DNA from: an uncultured Clostridia bacterium
GTDB taxonomy: Bacteria; Bacillota; Clostridia; Oscillospirales; CAG-272
Assembly (NCBI GenBank): GCA_947304475.1
Contig: CAMZBE010000050.1
Coordinates: 1-8,113 of the forward strand
Direction: 5' to 3'
DNA: 8,113 bases
Under the pieces are notes generated by a model. The model had not been told where the DNA came from, made no database searches, and worked only from the letters and a program-made list of their open reading frames with translations. How positions within the stretch are numbered: the stretch's first letter is position 1; each line of letters opens with the position of its first letter. Positions 1-6,599 of this stretch are shown here, one piece after another. The position numbers and the translations under genes are program-made.

Positions 1-127
1 CGTGCGGGCGATGCTGCAGATCGTCTCGTCCATCATGGGCAGAGACTACAAAGCCGAGAAAGCGCGGACGCTCGATACCCTCGGGCTTGCCGGCTACTCG
101 ATCACCGATCTGCTGAAGATCCTGTAA
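1..127 (+). CDS. NAD/NADP octopine/nopaline (opine) dehydrogenase family protein, C-terminal end only
   Basis: Only the last 41 codons are in the window, read in the frame starting at base 2 and ending with TAA at 125-127. The visible residues include GRDYKAE, then RTLDTLGLAGYS and a final DLLKIL. This resembles the end of the all-helical C-terminal domain of octopine/nopaline dehydrogenases, which as I recall typically carries a GRD-x(2)-AE-GRTLEKLGL type signature. Enzymes of this family reductively condense a keto acid with an amino acid to give an opine, or run the reverse reaction, using NAD(P)H. The N-terminal Rossmann domain lies upstream, so substrate and cofactor cannot be judged. 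It sits 69 bp before an EamA transporter on the same strand, with a terminator-like hairpin between. The call rests on a short tail and is an inference from motif resemblance. Confidence 0.6.
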   Translation, partial: VRAMLQIVSSIMGRDYKAEKARTLDTLGLAGYSITDLLKIL

Positions 128-135
128 GACAGCAG

Positions 136-169
136 CGGGACGCCCGCCCGACGGCGAGCGTCCCGTTTT
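136..169 (+). terminator. Terminator-like hairpin after the opine dehydrogenase
   Basis: CGGGACGC at 136-143 pairs perfectly with GCGTCCCG at 158-165, and TTTT follows at 166-169. CGCC (145-148) can also pair with GGCG (153-156) inside the loop, giving a long GC-rich stem. The T-tract is only four bases, so termination may be partial. No promoter is visible in the 27 bases between the hairpin and the next start codon, so the genes downstream may depend on read-through. Confidence 0.6.
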
Positions 170-196
170 CAAGCGTCGGATCACGGAGATAAAACT

Positions 197-1174
197 ATGA
201 AAGATCAGACCGAAACCGGCGATCTGAACGCCGGTCATAAACGCGTCCTTGCGTACGGCGGGATCATTTTCGTCGTTCTTATTTGGGGATTGTACCCGGT
301 TTTTGCCACGGGTCTGTTGTCCTTCTATTCGGGCGGCGCGTTCACCTTCGTCAGTTCGCTGATCTCCGCCGTCGTACTGCTCCCCGAGTGTTTCCCGAAA
401 CGCAAACTGCTGAACGCGACGTATTTCAAGATAGCCGTGCCGACGGGTCTTTTCGTGGGGGCGGCGAATCTGACGCAAAAGATCGGGCTGCAGTACACGA
501 CACCGACGCAGTTCGCGTTTTTGGAAAACCTCTCGTGCGTGGTGGTGCCGCTTCTCCTGTTCCTCTACGTGAAAAAGAAGCCGCACCCGCTCACCATCGG
601 GGCAAGTCTTCTCTGCCTGTTCGGCTGTTTCGTCCTATCGGGGCTGATCTCGTCGGGCGGAGGGACGTTCGGGATCGGCGAGATCCTGTGCGCCCTGGCG
701 GGGATCTTCTACGGCGTGAACATCGCGACCACGGGCGTCTTTGCCATCCGGCTGAACGCCGTGCTGTACCTGACGATCCAGATGTGGGTCAACGTCGTGG
801 TATCGGGCGTCGCCATGGTCGTTTTGAACGCGATCCAAGTAAACGGAGCCCCGCTCGAGGCGATCTCGTTTTCGTGGGAGCCGAAGCACCTTTTGCTCCT
901 TGCGGTTCTGGTTCTCTCGACCAGTACGTTCGCCTGGCTGATCCGCACCGCGGTTTTGAAGTACATCAGCGCCGCCGCCGTAGCAGTGATCTTACCGTTT
1001 TCCTCGGTGGTGACCGGGATCGTCGCCGTGTTTGTCGGACAAGACGCGTTCTCGTTCCATCTCCTCTTCGGCGGGCTTCTCATCCTCCTGTCCTCGTTCC
1101 TGTCGACCCTGGCGGATATCCGGGCGGCAAGAACGGCTAAAAAGCAGTTAAAGGAGCAACTCGATGACGATTAA
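197..1174 (+). CDS. EamA/DMT (drug/metabolite transporter) family permease
   Basis: A 325-residue, very hydrophobic protein with about ten predicted membrane helices in two EamA repeats (roughly residues 18-150 and 160-306). The first repeat ends with the characteristic stretch GLQYTTPTQFAFLENLS (97-113), then a helix and a basic loop KKKP. The N-terminus (1-17) is polar and the C-terminal tail (309-325) is charged, with three final Asp residues. DMT proteins are inner-membrane carriers that usually export amino acids, nucleotides or other small metabolites. Substrate cannot be read from sequence. The ATG at 197 has a GGAG at 185-188 with 8-nt spacing. The 3' end overlaps the next gene by 11 bp, implying translational coupling. 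With an opine dehydrogenase upstream, an opine exporter is a reasonable but unproven guess, since EamA-type proteins such as CntI act this way in pseudopaline export. Confidence 0.9.
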   Translation: MKDQTETGDLNAGHKRVLAYGGIIFVVLIWGLYPVFATGLLSFYSGGAFTFVSSLISAVVLLPECFPKRKLLNATYFKIAVPTGLFVGAANLTQKIGLQYTTPTQFAFLENLSCVVVPLLLFLYVKKKPHPLTIGASLLCLFGCFVLSGLISSGGGTFGIGEILCALAGIFYGVNIATTGVFAIRLNAVLYLTIQMWVNVVVSGVAMVVLNAIQVNGAPLEAISFSWEPKHLLLLAVLVLSTSTFAWLIRTAVLKYISAAAVAVILPFSSVVTGIVAVFVGQDAFSFHLLFGGLLILLSSFLSTLADIRAARTAKKQLKEQLDDD

Positions 1175-2324
1175 AGTTGTGGCGACGGGCGATTCGCTGT
1201 TTACGGCGGACTTCCCCCCCGAATACGAAACCGTCCGCGGTCCGCTCGACGCGTTCCTTTCCGACGCGGACGTCCGGATCACCAATCTCGAAACCAATCT
1301 GTCGGATTTCGGGACTTTTGCGAACCGGTATTCGGGCGGGACCTGGCTCAACACGAGAAAAGAAGCGTTTCCGAGCCTCGAATCCTTTGGATTCAACTTT
1401 TACGGCACCGCGAACAATCACGCGATGGACTATTCTTACGCGGGGCTGCTATCGACCGTCGACTTCCTCGACGAAAAGGGTAATGCCGACGGTTTTGAAA
1501 TTGCCGTTCTCAAGGTCTTTGCCGCCCGTCCCGGTGTCAACTACCTGCGGCACGAGACCTCGTACACCGTGTCGGAAAAAGATTTGGCGGATCTGAAGCG
1601 GATCGCGGACGCCACCGCGATCAACGCCTGCCGCGACGCGGAAATCGCGACGGGCTATATGCTGCCCGATCCCGAGGGGACCTTCGTATTCGGTGACACC
1701 GCGTTCACGACCGACAAGGACGTGCCGCGCTCGCGTTGCAACAAGGGGGATCTTGCCCGTCTGTGCGGCAATATCGAAAAGGCAAAAACGGAAAACGATC
1801 TGGTCTTTCTTCTCGTGCATTGCCACGACGAGGAAGGGGAGACCGAAACCGATCCGCCCGCCTATCTCAAGGAGTTCTGCCGCGCGGCGATCGACGCGGG
1901 CGCGTCTGCCGTTTTCGGCGGGGGCGTACACGTTCTCCGCGGGTTGGAGATCTATCGCGGCAAACCGGTCTTCTATTCGCTCGGCGATTTCATCTATCAG
2001 GGAATGCGCGTCGAGTATCTTCCGCCCGATTTTATGGAAAAGTACGGGCTGGACGTCGACGCGACCGCGAAAGAGGCGCTCCGGGTACGGTCAAGGGACG
2101 GAAAGATCGGACTGCAAACAAACGAAAAGAACTTTCTCTCCGTCGTGCCGAAACTGACCTTTGAGGACGGCGTACTCCGTGAACTGACGATGATGCCGGT
2201 GAAACTGGGCTTCAAAACCGGGAGCGCGGAAGGCGAAAAGATCTTTTCCAAGTATCGCGAACTCTCCGCTGCTCTCGGCACCGAACTGGCGTACGAGAAC
2301 GGGTTCATCAAAGCAAAGGAGTAA
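1164..2324 (+). CDS. CapA family (poly-gamma-glutamate synthesis CapA-like) metallophosphatase-fold protein
   Basis: A 386-residue protein with the CapA (PGA_cap) motif order: GD (9-10), NLE (41-43), NNHAMD (84-89), VHCHDEE (218-224), an IDAGASAVFGGGVHVLRG segment (243-260), and YSLGDF (271-276). The family has a calcineurin-like fold and presumably binds metal. Some members take part in poly-gamma-glutamate capsule formation, but most have unknown substrates. No signal peptide or membrane helix is seen, so it is probably cytoplasmic. Two oddities: the usual GH(G/H)PH motif reads GGGVH, losing its first His at residue 253. Also, the stretch between the NNHxxD region and the ARPG-x-N segment (122-126) looks about 40 residues shorter than I remember for this subgroup. 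Start at 1164 is supported by AAAGGAG at 1150-1156. No capB, capC or capD is nearby, so a capsule role is not supported. Confidence 0.85.
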   Translation: MTIKVVATGDSLFTADFPPEYETVRGPLDAFLSDADVRITNLETNLSDFGTFANRYSGGTWLNTRKEAFPSLESFGFNFYGTANNHAMDYSYAGLLSTVDFLDEKGNADGFEIAVLKVFAARPGVNYLRHETSYTVSEKDLADLKRIADATAINACRDAEIATGYMLPDPEGTFVFGDTAFTTDKDVPRSRCNKGDLARLCGNIEKAKTENDLVFLLVHCHDEEGETETDPPAYLKEFCRAAIDAGASAVFGGGVHVLRGLEIYRGKPVFYSLGDFIYQGMRVEYLPPDFMEKYGLDVDATAKEALRVRSRDGKIGLQTNEKNFLSVVPKLTFEDGVLRELTMMPVKLGFKTGSAEGEKIFSKYRELSAALGTELAYENGFIKAKE

Positions 2325-2327
2325 AGT

Positions 2328-3689
2328 ATGGATATCGAAAAACTCAAAGCCCTGATCGAAAAGCAGAGCGATCTGATCGTCAAAGCCGAGCGCGATATCT
2401 GGAAAACGCCCGAAGTCGGATATAAGGAGTTCAAAACCGACGCGTACATGAAAGCCGCGTTCCGCAATCTCGGGTACGAACTGACCGAGGCGGAAGGGAT
2501 CACGGGCTTCTATACCGTTGTCGATACCGGCAGACCGGGACCGACCGTTCTGGCGCTTGCCGAACTCGACGCGCTCTATTGCGCCGACCACCCCGAGAGG
2601 GACAAAACGACCAACGCCGTCCACGCCTGCGGGCACCACGCCCAGTGCGCGGCTCTGCTCGGTCTTGCGGCGGCGCTGAAGGAAAAGGGGGCGCTCGACG
2701 GTCTTTCGGGGCGGATTAAACTCTGCCTTGTCCCCGCCGAAGAGGGCATTGAGATCGAGTATCGTATGGATCTGATCAGACAGGGAAAGATCCGGTTTGC
2801 CTCGGGCAAGCAGGAGTTTTTGTCCCGCGGCTATTTCGACGACGTCGATCTCGCTTTCATGGTGCACGTCGGCACGATCGACGGGACGCAGCAACACAAA
2901 CTGTTCCGCAAGTACAAAGGATACAACGGGGTGATCCGCAAAAAGATCGTGATCCGCGGAAAAGCGGCGCACGCCGGGGACTGCCCGCACCTCGGGATCA
3001 ACGCCCTGAACGCTGCGACGCTGGCGATCCAGGCGGTCAACAATCTGCGTGAAACCTTCCCCGAGGGCGATTTCGTCCGCTTTCATCCCATTATCACCAA
3101 GGGCGGTGACGTGGTCAACGCCGTTCCCGCCGAGGTGGTGATGCAGAGTTACGTCCGCGCCGCTTCAAGCGCGGCGCTCGACACCGCGAACCGTCGCATC
3201 AATCGCGCGATTGCCGCGGCGGCTGCCGCAAACGGCTGCACCGTCCGCATCTCCGACATCGCGGGCAGCGAGCCCTTCAAAGAGGACGAAATGCTGACCG
3301 TCGTTTACAACAGCGTCTGCGAGGCGATCGGCGGAACAGAGTGTATCGACGATAAAACCGACGTCTGGGAAGCGTGCTCGACCGATATGGGCGATATCGC
3401 GGTGAACGTTCCCGCAATTCACCCTTACTCGATCGGCGCGACCGGCAACGAGCACGGAATGGATTACGCGATCCCCGATCCGAAAAAGACCTGCTGCAAT
3501 TCCGCGCTTCTGCAACTTGGTCTGATTTCTTCACTGCTTGAAAACGGCGCGGCGAAAGCAGAACTGATCAAAGCCAACTTCAAGCCCGTCTTCCCGACCG
3601 TCAAGGAGTACGTCGCCTTCAAACGCGGGCAGACCGCAGACAGGGAAGCGGTGAGCGTAAATCCCGACGGCAGCATCACCGTCCTGTAA
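2328..3689 (+). CDS. M20 family metallopeptidase / amidohydrolase (AbgB-like, M20D type)
   Basis: A 453-residue zinc- or manganese-dependent amidohydrolase. Likely metal ligands fit the M20D pattern: Cys101 and His103 in ACGHH, Glu139 in PAEEG (Glu138 the probable catalytic base), His180 in MVHV, and His376 in GNEHGMD. The lid/dimerisation domain follows about residue 200, with GKAAHAG at 211-217 and NAVP at 264-267. STDMGD (351-356) resembles the p-aminobenzoyl-glutamate hydrolase subunit B type. The gap between the Glu pair and His180 is longer than in the plant auxin-conjugate hydrolases. Such enzymes cleave amide bonds of N-acyl amino acids or dipeptides in the cytoplasm. Its AAAGGAG (2315-2321) ends one base before the stop of the CapA-like gene, and the gap is 3 bp, so the two are surely co-transcribed. 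The exact substrate is unknown. No AbgA or AbgT partner is seen. Confidence 0.88.
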   Translation: MDIEKLKALIEKQSDLIVKAERDIWKTPEVGYKEFKTDAYMKAAFRNLGYELTEAEGITGFYTVVDTGRPGPTVLALAELDALYCADHPERDKTTNAVHACGHHAQCAALLGLAAALKEKGALDGLSGRIKLCLVPAEEGIEIEYRMDLIRQGKIRFASGKQEFLSRGYFDDVDLAFMVHVGTIDGTQQHKLFRKYKGYNGVIRKKIVIRGKAAHAGDCPHLGINALNAATLAIQAVNNLRETFPEGDFVRFHPIITKGGDVVNAVPAEVVMQSYVRAASSAALDTANRRINRAIAAAAAANGCTVRISDIAGSEPFKEDEMLTVVYNSVCEAIGGTECIDDKTDVWEACSTDMGDIAVNVPAIHPYSIGATGNEHGMDYAIPDPKKTCCNSALLQLGLISSLLENGAAKAELIKANFKPVFPTVKEYVAFKRGQTADREAVSVNPDGSITVL

Positions 3690-3706
3690 GAAAGAAACGT
3701 CCTGTT

Positions 3707-3738
3707 CGGGACTGCCGCGACGCGACGGTCCCGTTTTT
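3707..3738 (+). terminator. Rho-independent terminator closing the EamA-CapA-M20 unit
   Basis: CGGGACTG at 3707-3714 pairs with CGGTCCCG at 3726-3733 (one G-T wobble). CGC (3716-3718) can extend the stem by pairing with GCG (3722-3724). TTTTT follows at 3734-3738. It begins 18 bases after the M20 stop codon. Its outer stem resembles the one after the dehydrogenase fragment (CGGGAC/GTCCCG in both). Confidence 0.88.
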
Positions 3739-3834
3739 GTTTGTGCGTCTTCTCGGAAAAAGAAAAAAATACAGGCAGAAACGCCGAAAAATAACATTTT
3801 TATATATTCCAAAAGAAAAAATTTGCACAAACAC

Positions 3835-3863
3835 TTTACTTAAAGGCACGGATATGTTATAAT
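3835..3863 (+). promoter_or_regulatory. Sigma-A-type promoter for the lipoprotein gene
   Basis: A consensus -10 TATAAT lies at 3858-3863, preceded by TGT at 3855-3857, which makes an extended -10. TTTACT at 3835-3840 is a 4/6 match to the -35 at the ideal 17-bp spacing. The 70 bp upstream are rich in A and T tracts and may act as an UP element. Transcription should start near 3870, giving a leader of roughly 125-130 nt. An ATG overlapping the -10 (3862) opens a spurious 72-codon frame and is not called. Confidence 0.85.
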
Positions 3864-3907
3864 GGAATTCGACAAAGACGGGAAAAGTGAGTGCGTTCCG
3901 TTTGCAA

Positions 3908-3958
3908 GAACCGCCGCAGCGGTCGTTTCGGTTCCTTCCGGAAGGGGGGATTGTTCCC
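3908..3958 (+). promoter_or_regulatory. Hairpin-rich 5' leader of the lipoprotein mRNA
   Basis: Within the predicted leader, GAACCG (3908-3913) pairs with CGGTTC (3929-3934). A competing stem CCGC (3911-3914)/GCGG (3919-3922) uses some of the same bases. Next comes the perfect palindrome CCTTCCGGAAGG (3934-3945), then GGGA (3947-3950)/TCCC (3955-3958). The stems are short, and I recognise no known riboswitch class. A role in mRNA stability or translation control is possible but only inferred. The rest of the 308-bp gap between genes holds the terminator, the AT-rich tract, the promoter and the ribosome-binding site. Confidence 0.35.
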
Positions 3959-3997
3959 GTCGGTCGAAAGTATCATCATCATTTTTAGGAGGGAAAA

Positions 3998-5707
3998 ATG
4001 AAGAAACTGTACAGCATCCTTGCTCTGATCCTTTGCATGGTCATGATTGCTTTCTGCTTCACGTCCTGCAAAAAGGATAAAAAGGGCAAAGAGACGACGG
4101 CTGCGCCGGAGACGGAGCCCGTCACCCAGCAGGCGACCACGAACAAGTGGGAGCAGATCGCGTCAGAGGTCAACGCTATTTCCGCGGCCGATCGGTCTTT
4201 CAAGATCAGTTTGGACGTATTCACCAGTGCGGAACGCGTTGCCAAGAACAAAGATTACCTGAAGGGGCCCGACGAGATTAAGGAAAACGAGACTTCCGCG
4301 ATCCAGCAGATGGTTTACGAGCGTAACAAAAAAGCAAGGGAGTTGCTCGGTCTGACCATTGAGTATACCGATATGGATAAAGACTGGAATACTCAATGCG
4401 ATGAGATCGTCACGTTGGTTCAGGGCAACGCCGACGACGCTCCCGACCTGTTCGTCAATATGGTCTTTGACCTGAATATCGCGCTGAAAACGCAAGGTGT
4501 CTTCCGTGATATCATTGATCTTCCCGGCGGGTATTTCGACTTTGACGCCAAGGGCTGGATGAAGACCTGGATGGAGAGTTATTCCTTCACCGGCGACCGC
4601 GCCTACGTTCTGGCGAGCGACTACTTCCTCGATATCATGCGTGCGATGGGCGTTCTTCCGTTCAATATGAATTTGATGGATGAACATTCCGCCGATCTGG
4701 CTCCCGCCATTCTCGGCGAAGGTGAAACGCTCGAGACCGGCGAGAACCTCTCCGAACGTTTCTTCGACTACGTTGAACTTGGCAACTGGACTTGGGATAC
4801 GCTCGGCAAACTCTGCGAGGCGATCTGGGTTGATACCGACAACAGCGGCGGGAACTCCATTCAGGACCTCCTCGGGATCGTGACCGACAGATATTCCGGT
4901 ATGCCTTCCGCTCTGATCCTCTTCTCGACCGGCGAATCGCTGACCGAGACTTCCATTGACGAGACCGATCCGAGCAACCCTAAGACGAGGATCGTACTCA
5001 AAGAGGACACAGCGACCGTCGGCGCGATCTTCGACGCAGTGAAGGGCGTCTTTAGCGGACCGGGCGCGTTCGTGACGGCAGTCGGAGCCTCCGGTGCGAC
5101 CATTGAAAACCCCGGCCTCGCGTATTCGCAGATTAAGTTCTCCGAAAACACGTTGCTCTTCGCAGGTCCTACCCTGCTCGGCGCGCTCGAAAACGTGACC
5201 TTCCAGAACATGACGAGTACCTATTCTGTCGTTCCGCTGCCGAAGGTTGACGTCAATAAGAATTACAACACCATCGTTCACAACACCGCAGACTGCGGCG
5301 CGATCAACGTCCGTACTTCTCTGGGCAAGGCGGATGCTATCTCGGCGTTCCTGCAGTACTGCACCGAGAACTCCGGCGACATCCGCGAAGAGTTCCTGCA
5401 GATCGTGACCAAATACCGGACCACGACCTACAACCAGGGTACCAGCCGTATGCTCGACGTGATCTACGAGAACTTGGCAAACTCCCGCGACAAGGCGATT
5501 GAAGACGCTTCGATGCGGAAGGACGGCGCGCGTTTCCACGGCGTCATGAAGGACAACGGGTTCGTTTGGGGCAGCGCCGACGTCGTTACCTGGTACGAAT
5601 CGAAACGTGCCGGCAAACAGACTAAGATCGACGAACTGCTCGAAACCTGGTACAATCTTCCGACCAACGCTGACGCAAACACGAACAACGAACAGGCGGG
5701 AGAATAA
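3998..5707 (+). CDS. Extracellular solute-binding lipoprotein (ABC sugar-type family), no permease nearby
   Basis: A 569-residue exported lipoprotein. The N-terminus has a KK pair, a hydrophobic helix (about 4-21) and a lipobox FTSC with the modified Cys at residue 24. A polar linker rich in Lys, Thr, Glu and Pro (25-47) follows. The mature part resembles large extracellular solute-binding proteins of Clostridia, with a DAPDLFVNM stretch (about 147-155), a GGYFDFDAKGW segment (about 177-187) and an SDYFLDIMRAMGVLPFN region (about 207-223) typical of that group. It should be tethered to the outer face of the membrane and bind a ligand, probably a carbohydrate, for ABC import. No permease or ATPase gene is adjacent, so it may share a distant transporter or act alone. 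A very strong AGGAGGG (3987-3993), an extended -10 promoter and a solid terminator suggest high expression as a single-gene transcript. Confidence 0.8.
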   Translation: MKKLYSILALILCMVMIAFCFTSCKKDKKGKETTAAPETEPVTQQATTNKWEQIASEVNAISAADRSFKISLDVFTSAERVAKNKDYLKGPDEIKENETSAIQQMVYERNKKARELLGLTIEYTDMDKDWNTQCDEIVTLVQGNADDAPDLFVNMVFDLNIALKTQGVFRDIIDLPGGYFDFDAKGWMKTWMESYSFTGDRAYVLASDYFLDIMRAMGVLPFNMNLMDEHSADLAPAILGEGETLETGENLSERFFDYVELGNWTWDTLGKLCEAIWVDTDNSGGNSIQDLLGIVTDRYSGMPSALILFSTGESLTETSIDETDPSNPKTRIVLKEDTATVGAIFDAVKGVFSGPGAFVTAVGASGATIENPGLAYSQIKFSENTLLFAGPTLLGALENVTFQNMTSTYSVVPLPKVDVNKNYNTIVHNTADCGAINVRTSLGKADAISAFLQYCTENSGDIREEFLQIVTKYRTTTYNQGTSRMLDVIYENLANSRDKAIEDASMRKDGARFHGVMKDNGFVWGSADVVTWYESKRAGKQTKIDELLETWYNLPTNADANTNNEQAGE

Positions 5708-5720
5708 TTCTCGACCGACA

Positions 5721-5750
5721 CGCGGCGGGCACAAGTCCGCCGCGTTTTTT
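5721..5750 (+). terminator. Rho-independent terminator after the solute-binding lipoprotein
   Basis: CGCGGCGG (5721-5728) pairs perfectly with CCGCCGCG (5737-5744) across an 8-nt loop, followed by six T at 5745-5750 and further T-rich sequence. It begins 14 bases after the stop codon. Confidence 0.93.
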
Positions 5751-5789
5751 ATATCTTTTTCCGTTGTGAAAAACTCGCCTTTTTTCAAA

Positions 5790-5818
5790 TTGTTTTTTTT
5801 CCTTGCGTCTGCTATACT
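5790..5818 (+). promoter_or_regulatory. Sigma-A-type promoter for the helix-turn-helix gene
   Basis: TATACT at 5813-5818 is a 5/6 match to the -10 and is preceded by TGC (5810-5812), an extended -10. TTGTTT at 5790-5795 lies at 17-bp spacing and matches the first half of the -35 only. T-tracts surround the -35. The predicted leader is about 30 nt and leads straight into the ribosome-binding site AAAGGAG at 5846-5852. Confidence 0.75.
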
Positions 5819-5855
5819 GTAATCGTAAGAGGTCAACAGACCGCGAAAGGAGAAA

Positions 5856-6305
5856 ATGAAAATGGAGAAAAAATACAATCTGAACGATCTTGCTCTGATG
5901 ACGGGGTTCACGACGCGCACCCTGCGCAACTATCTCCTCGGCGGGATCCTGAAGGGTGAGAAGGTCGACGGCGTATGGCGGTTCTCGGACGAGGATCTCG
6001 ACCGTTTCTTTGCCGAGCCTTTCGTCAAGGAAGGGATCCGGATCAAGCGAAACGGGATTGTCTTCGACTTCCTTGCGGGGAAGGGGGCGAAAACGGCGCG
6101 CACCTGCGTTATCCTCGACGTGCCCGCCACGCTCAAGGAGGGGAACGCGATCTCGCGCTTCTTCTGTGACAAAATGAACGACGCGTCCGACGTGGTCTTC
6201 ACCTTCGACTGGGATAAGGGTTGCTGCCGCATCATTCTCTCCGGCGATGCGGAACAGGTCGCGTCCCTTGTCCGCTGCTTCAATGAAACCGACTTTACCG
6301 CCTGA
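5856..6305 (+). CDS. Helix-turn-helix (MerR-like) domain protein, putative transcriptional regulator
   Basis: A 149-residue protein. Residues 7-52 form a MerR/HTH_17-type DNA-binding head: YNLNDLALMTGFTTRTLRNY is the helix-turn-helix, followed by a wing-like GGILKGEKVDGVWRF and an acidic helix ending in RFF. The rest (about 60-143) looks like a compact alpha/beta domain with strands around VIFDF-type and CVILDV (84-89) segments and CCRIILSGD (123-131). No Cys pattern typical of metal-sensing MerR proteins is evident. Its ligand and target genes are unknown. AAAGGAG (5846-5852) is 3 nt from the ATG at 5856 and 9 nt from an in-frame ATG at 5862, so the true start may be 5862. Its last codons overlap, in another frame, the remnant of a PHP-domain gene, so the extreme C-terminus (about 144-149) may not be ancestral. 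Confidence 0.8.
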   Translation: MKMEKKYNLNDLALMTGFTTRTLRNYLLGGILKGEKVDGVWRFSDEDLDRFFAEPFVKEGIRIKRNGIVFDFLAGKGAKTARTCVILDVPATLKEGNAISRFFCDKMNDASDVVFTFDWDKGCCRIILSGDAEQVASLVRCFNETDFTA

Positions 6306-6562
6306 CGCCCGACGAACTGGAGAACCGACTGGTCCGGCTCAAAGGGTACGGGCTTGAGGGGATCGAGGCGTTCTACTCCGGCTTTACCCCCGAAATGACC
6401 GCCGGACTGCTCTCCTTTGCCGACAGGTACGGGCTTTTTGTCACGGCGGGCAGCGACTACCACGGAAAAAACAAGACCGTCGCGATCGGGCAGACCGGGC
6501 TCCCCGCGCCCACCGAATACCCCGGCGCGTTTCTCGATTTCCTTGCGCGTGTCGGCGTATAA
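6287..6562 (+). pseudogene. C-terminal remnant of a PHP-domain phosphoesterase (TrpH/YciV-like)
   Basis: In the frame of base 6287 there are 91 codons without a stop, ending at TAA 6560-6562. The frame is closed upstream by TGA at 6284-6286. It reads LYRLTPDELENRL, then GYGLEGIEAFYSGFTPE (GLEGIEA at 6350-6370), and GSDYHGKNK with GSDYHG at 6449-6466. This order is the C-terminal third of PHP phosphoesterases of the TrpH family, where the Asp and His of the GSDxHG motif bind catalytic metal. In that family the segment LY-x-L normally follows a HP metal motif. Here the HP and everything N-terminal to it are missing, and the neighbouring helix-turn-helix gene takes its place. There is no usable start codon or ribosome-binding site. 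Family members have about 270-300 residues, so roughly two thirds is lost. The intact frame suggests a recent truncation. Confidence 0.8.
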
Positions 6563-6599
6563 AAAGAAGGAAGGGAAAACGCTTTTCCAACGCCGGTTT

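Noticed and set aside
283..1140. A 285-codon second + strand frame inside the EamA gene
   Set aside because: It is an Arg-rich, non-membrane translation with no ribosome-binding site, whereas the overlapping frame gives a clean ten-helix transporter.
1164..2324. Poly-gamma-glutamate capsule locus suggested by the CapA family name
   Set aside because: No capB, capC or capD ligase genes accompany it, and CapA-fold proteins occur in many unrelated contexts.
2091..3086. A 331-codon open frame on the - strand across the CapA/M20 boundary
   Set aside because: It is antisense to two well-supported genes, has no motif and spans their junction; it is explained by codon bias.
3862..4080. Short + strand open frame of 72 codons before the lipoprotein
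   Set aside because: Its ATG overlaps the -10 hexamer, so it would lie upstream of the transcript start, and it has no ribosome-binding site.
4163..5929. A 588-codon open frame on the - strand opposite the solute-binding lipoprotein
   Set aside because: It lies antisense to a gene with a lipobox, strong ribosome-binding site, promoter and terminator. The antisense protein shows no recognisable domain and crosses the lipoprotein's terminator and the next promoter. It is a by-product of GC-rich codon bias.
6287..6305. Programmed -1 frameshift joining the helix-turn-helix protein to the PHP remnant
   Set aside because: The frame relation is right for -1, but no X-XXY-YYZ heptamer or downstream stimulatory structure is evident in the 19-base overlap. 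A deletion scar is simpler.
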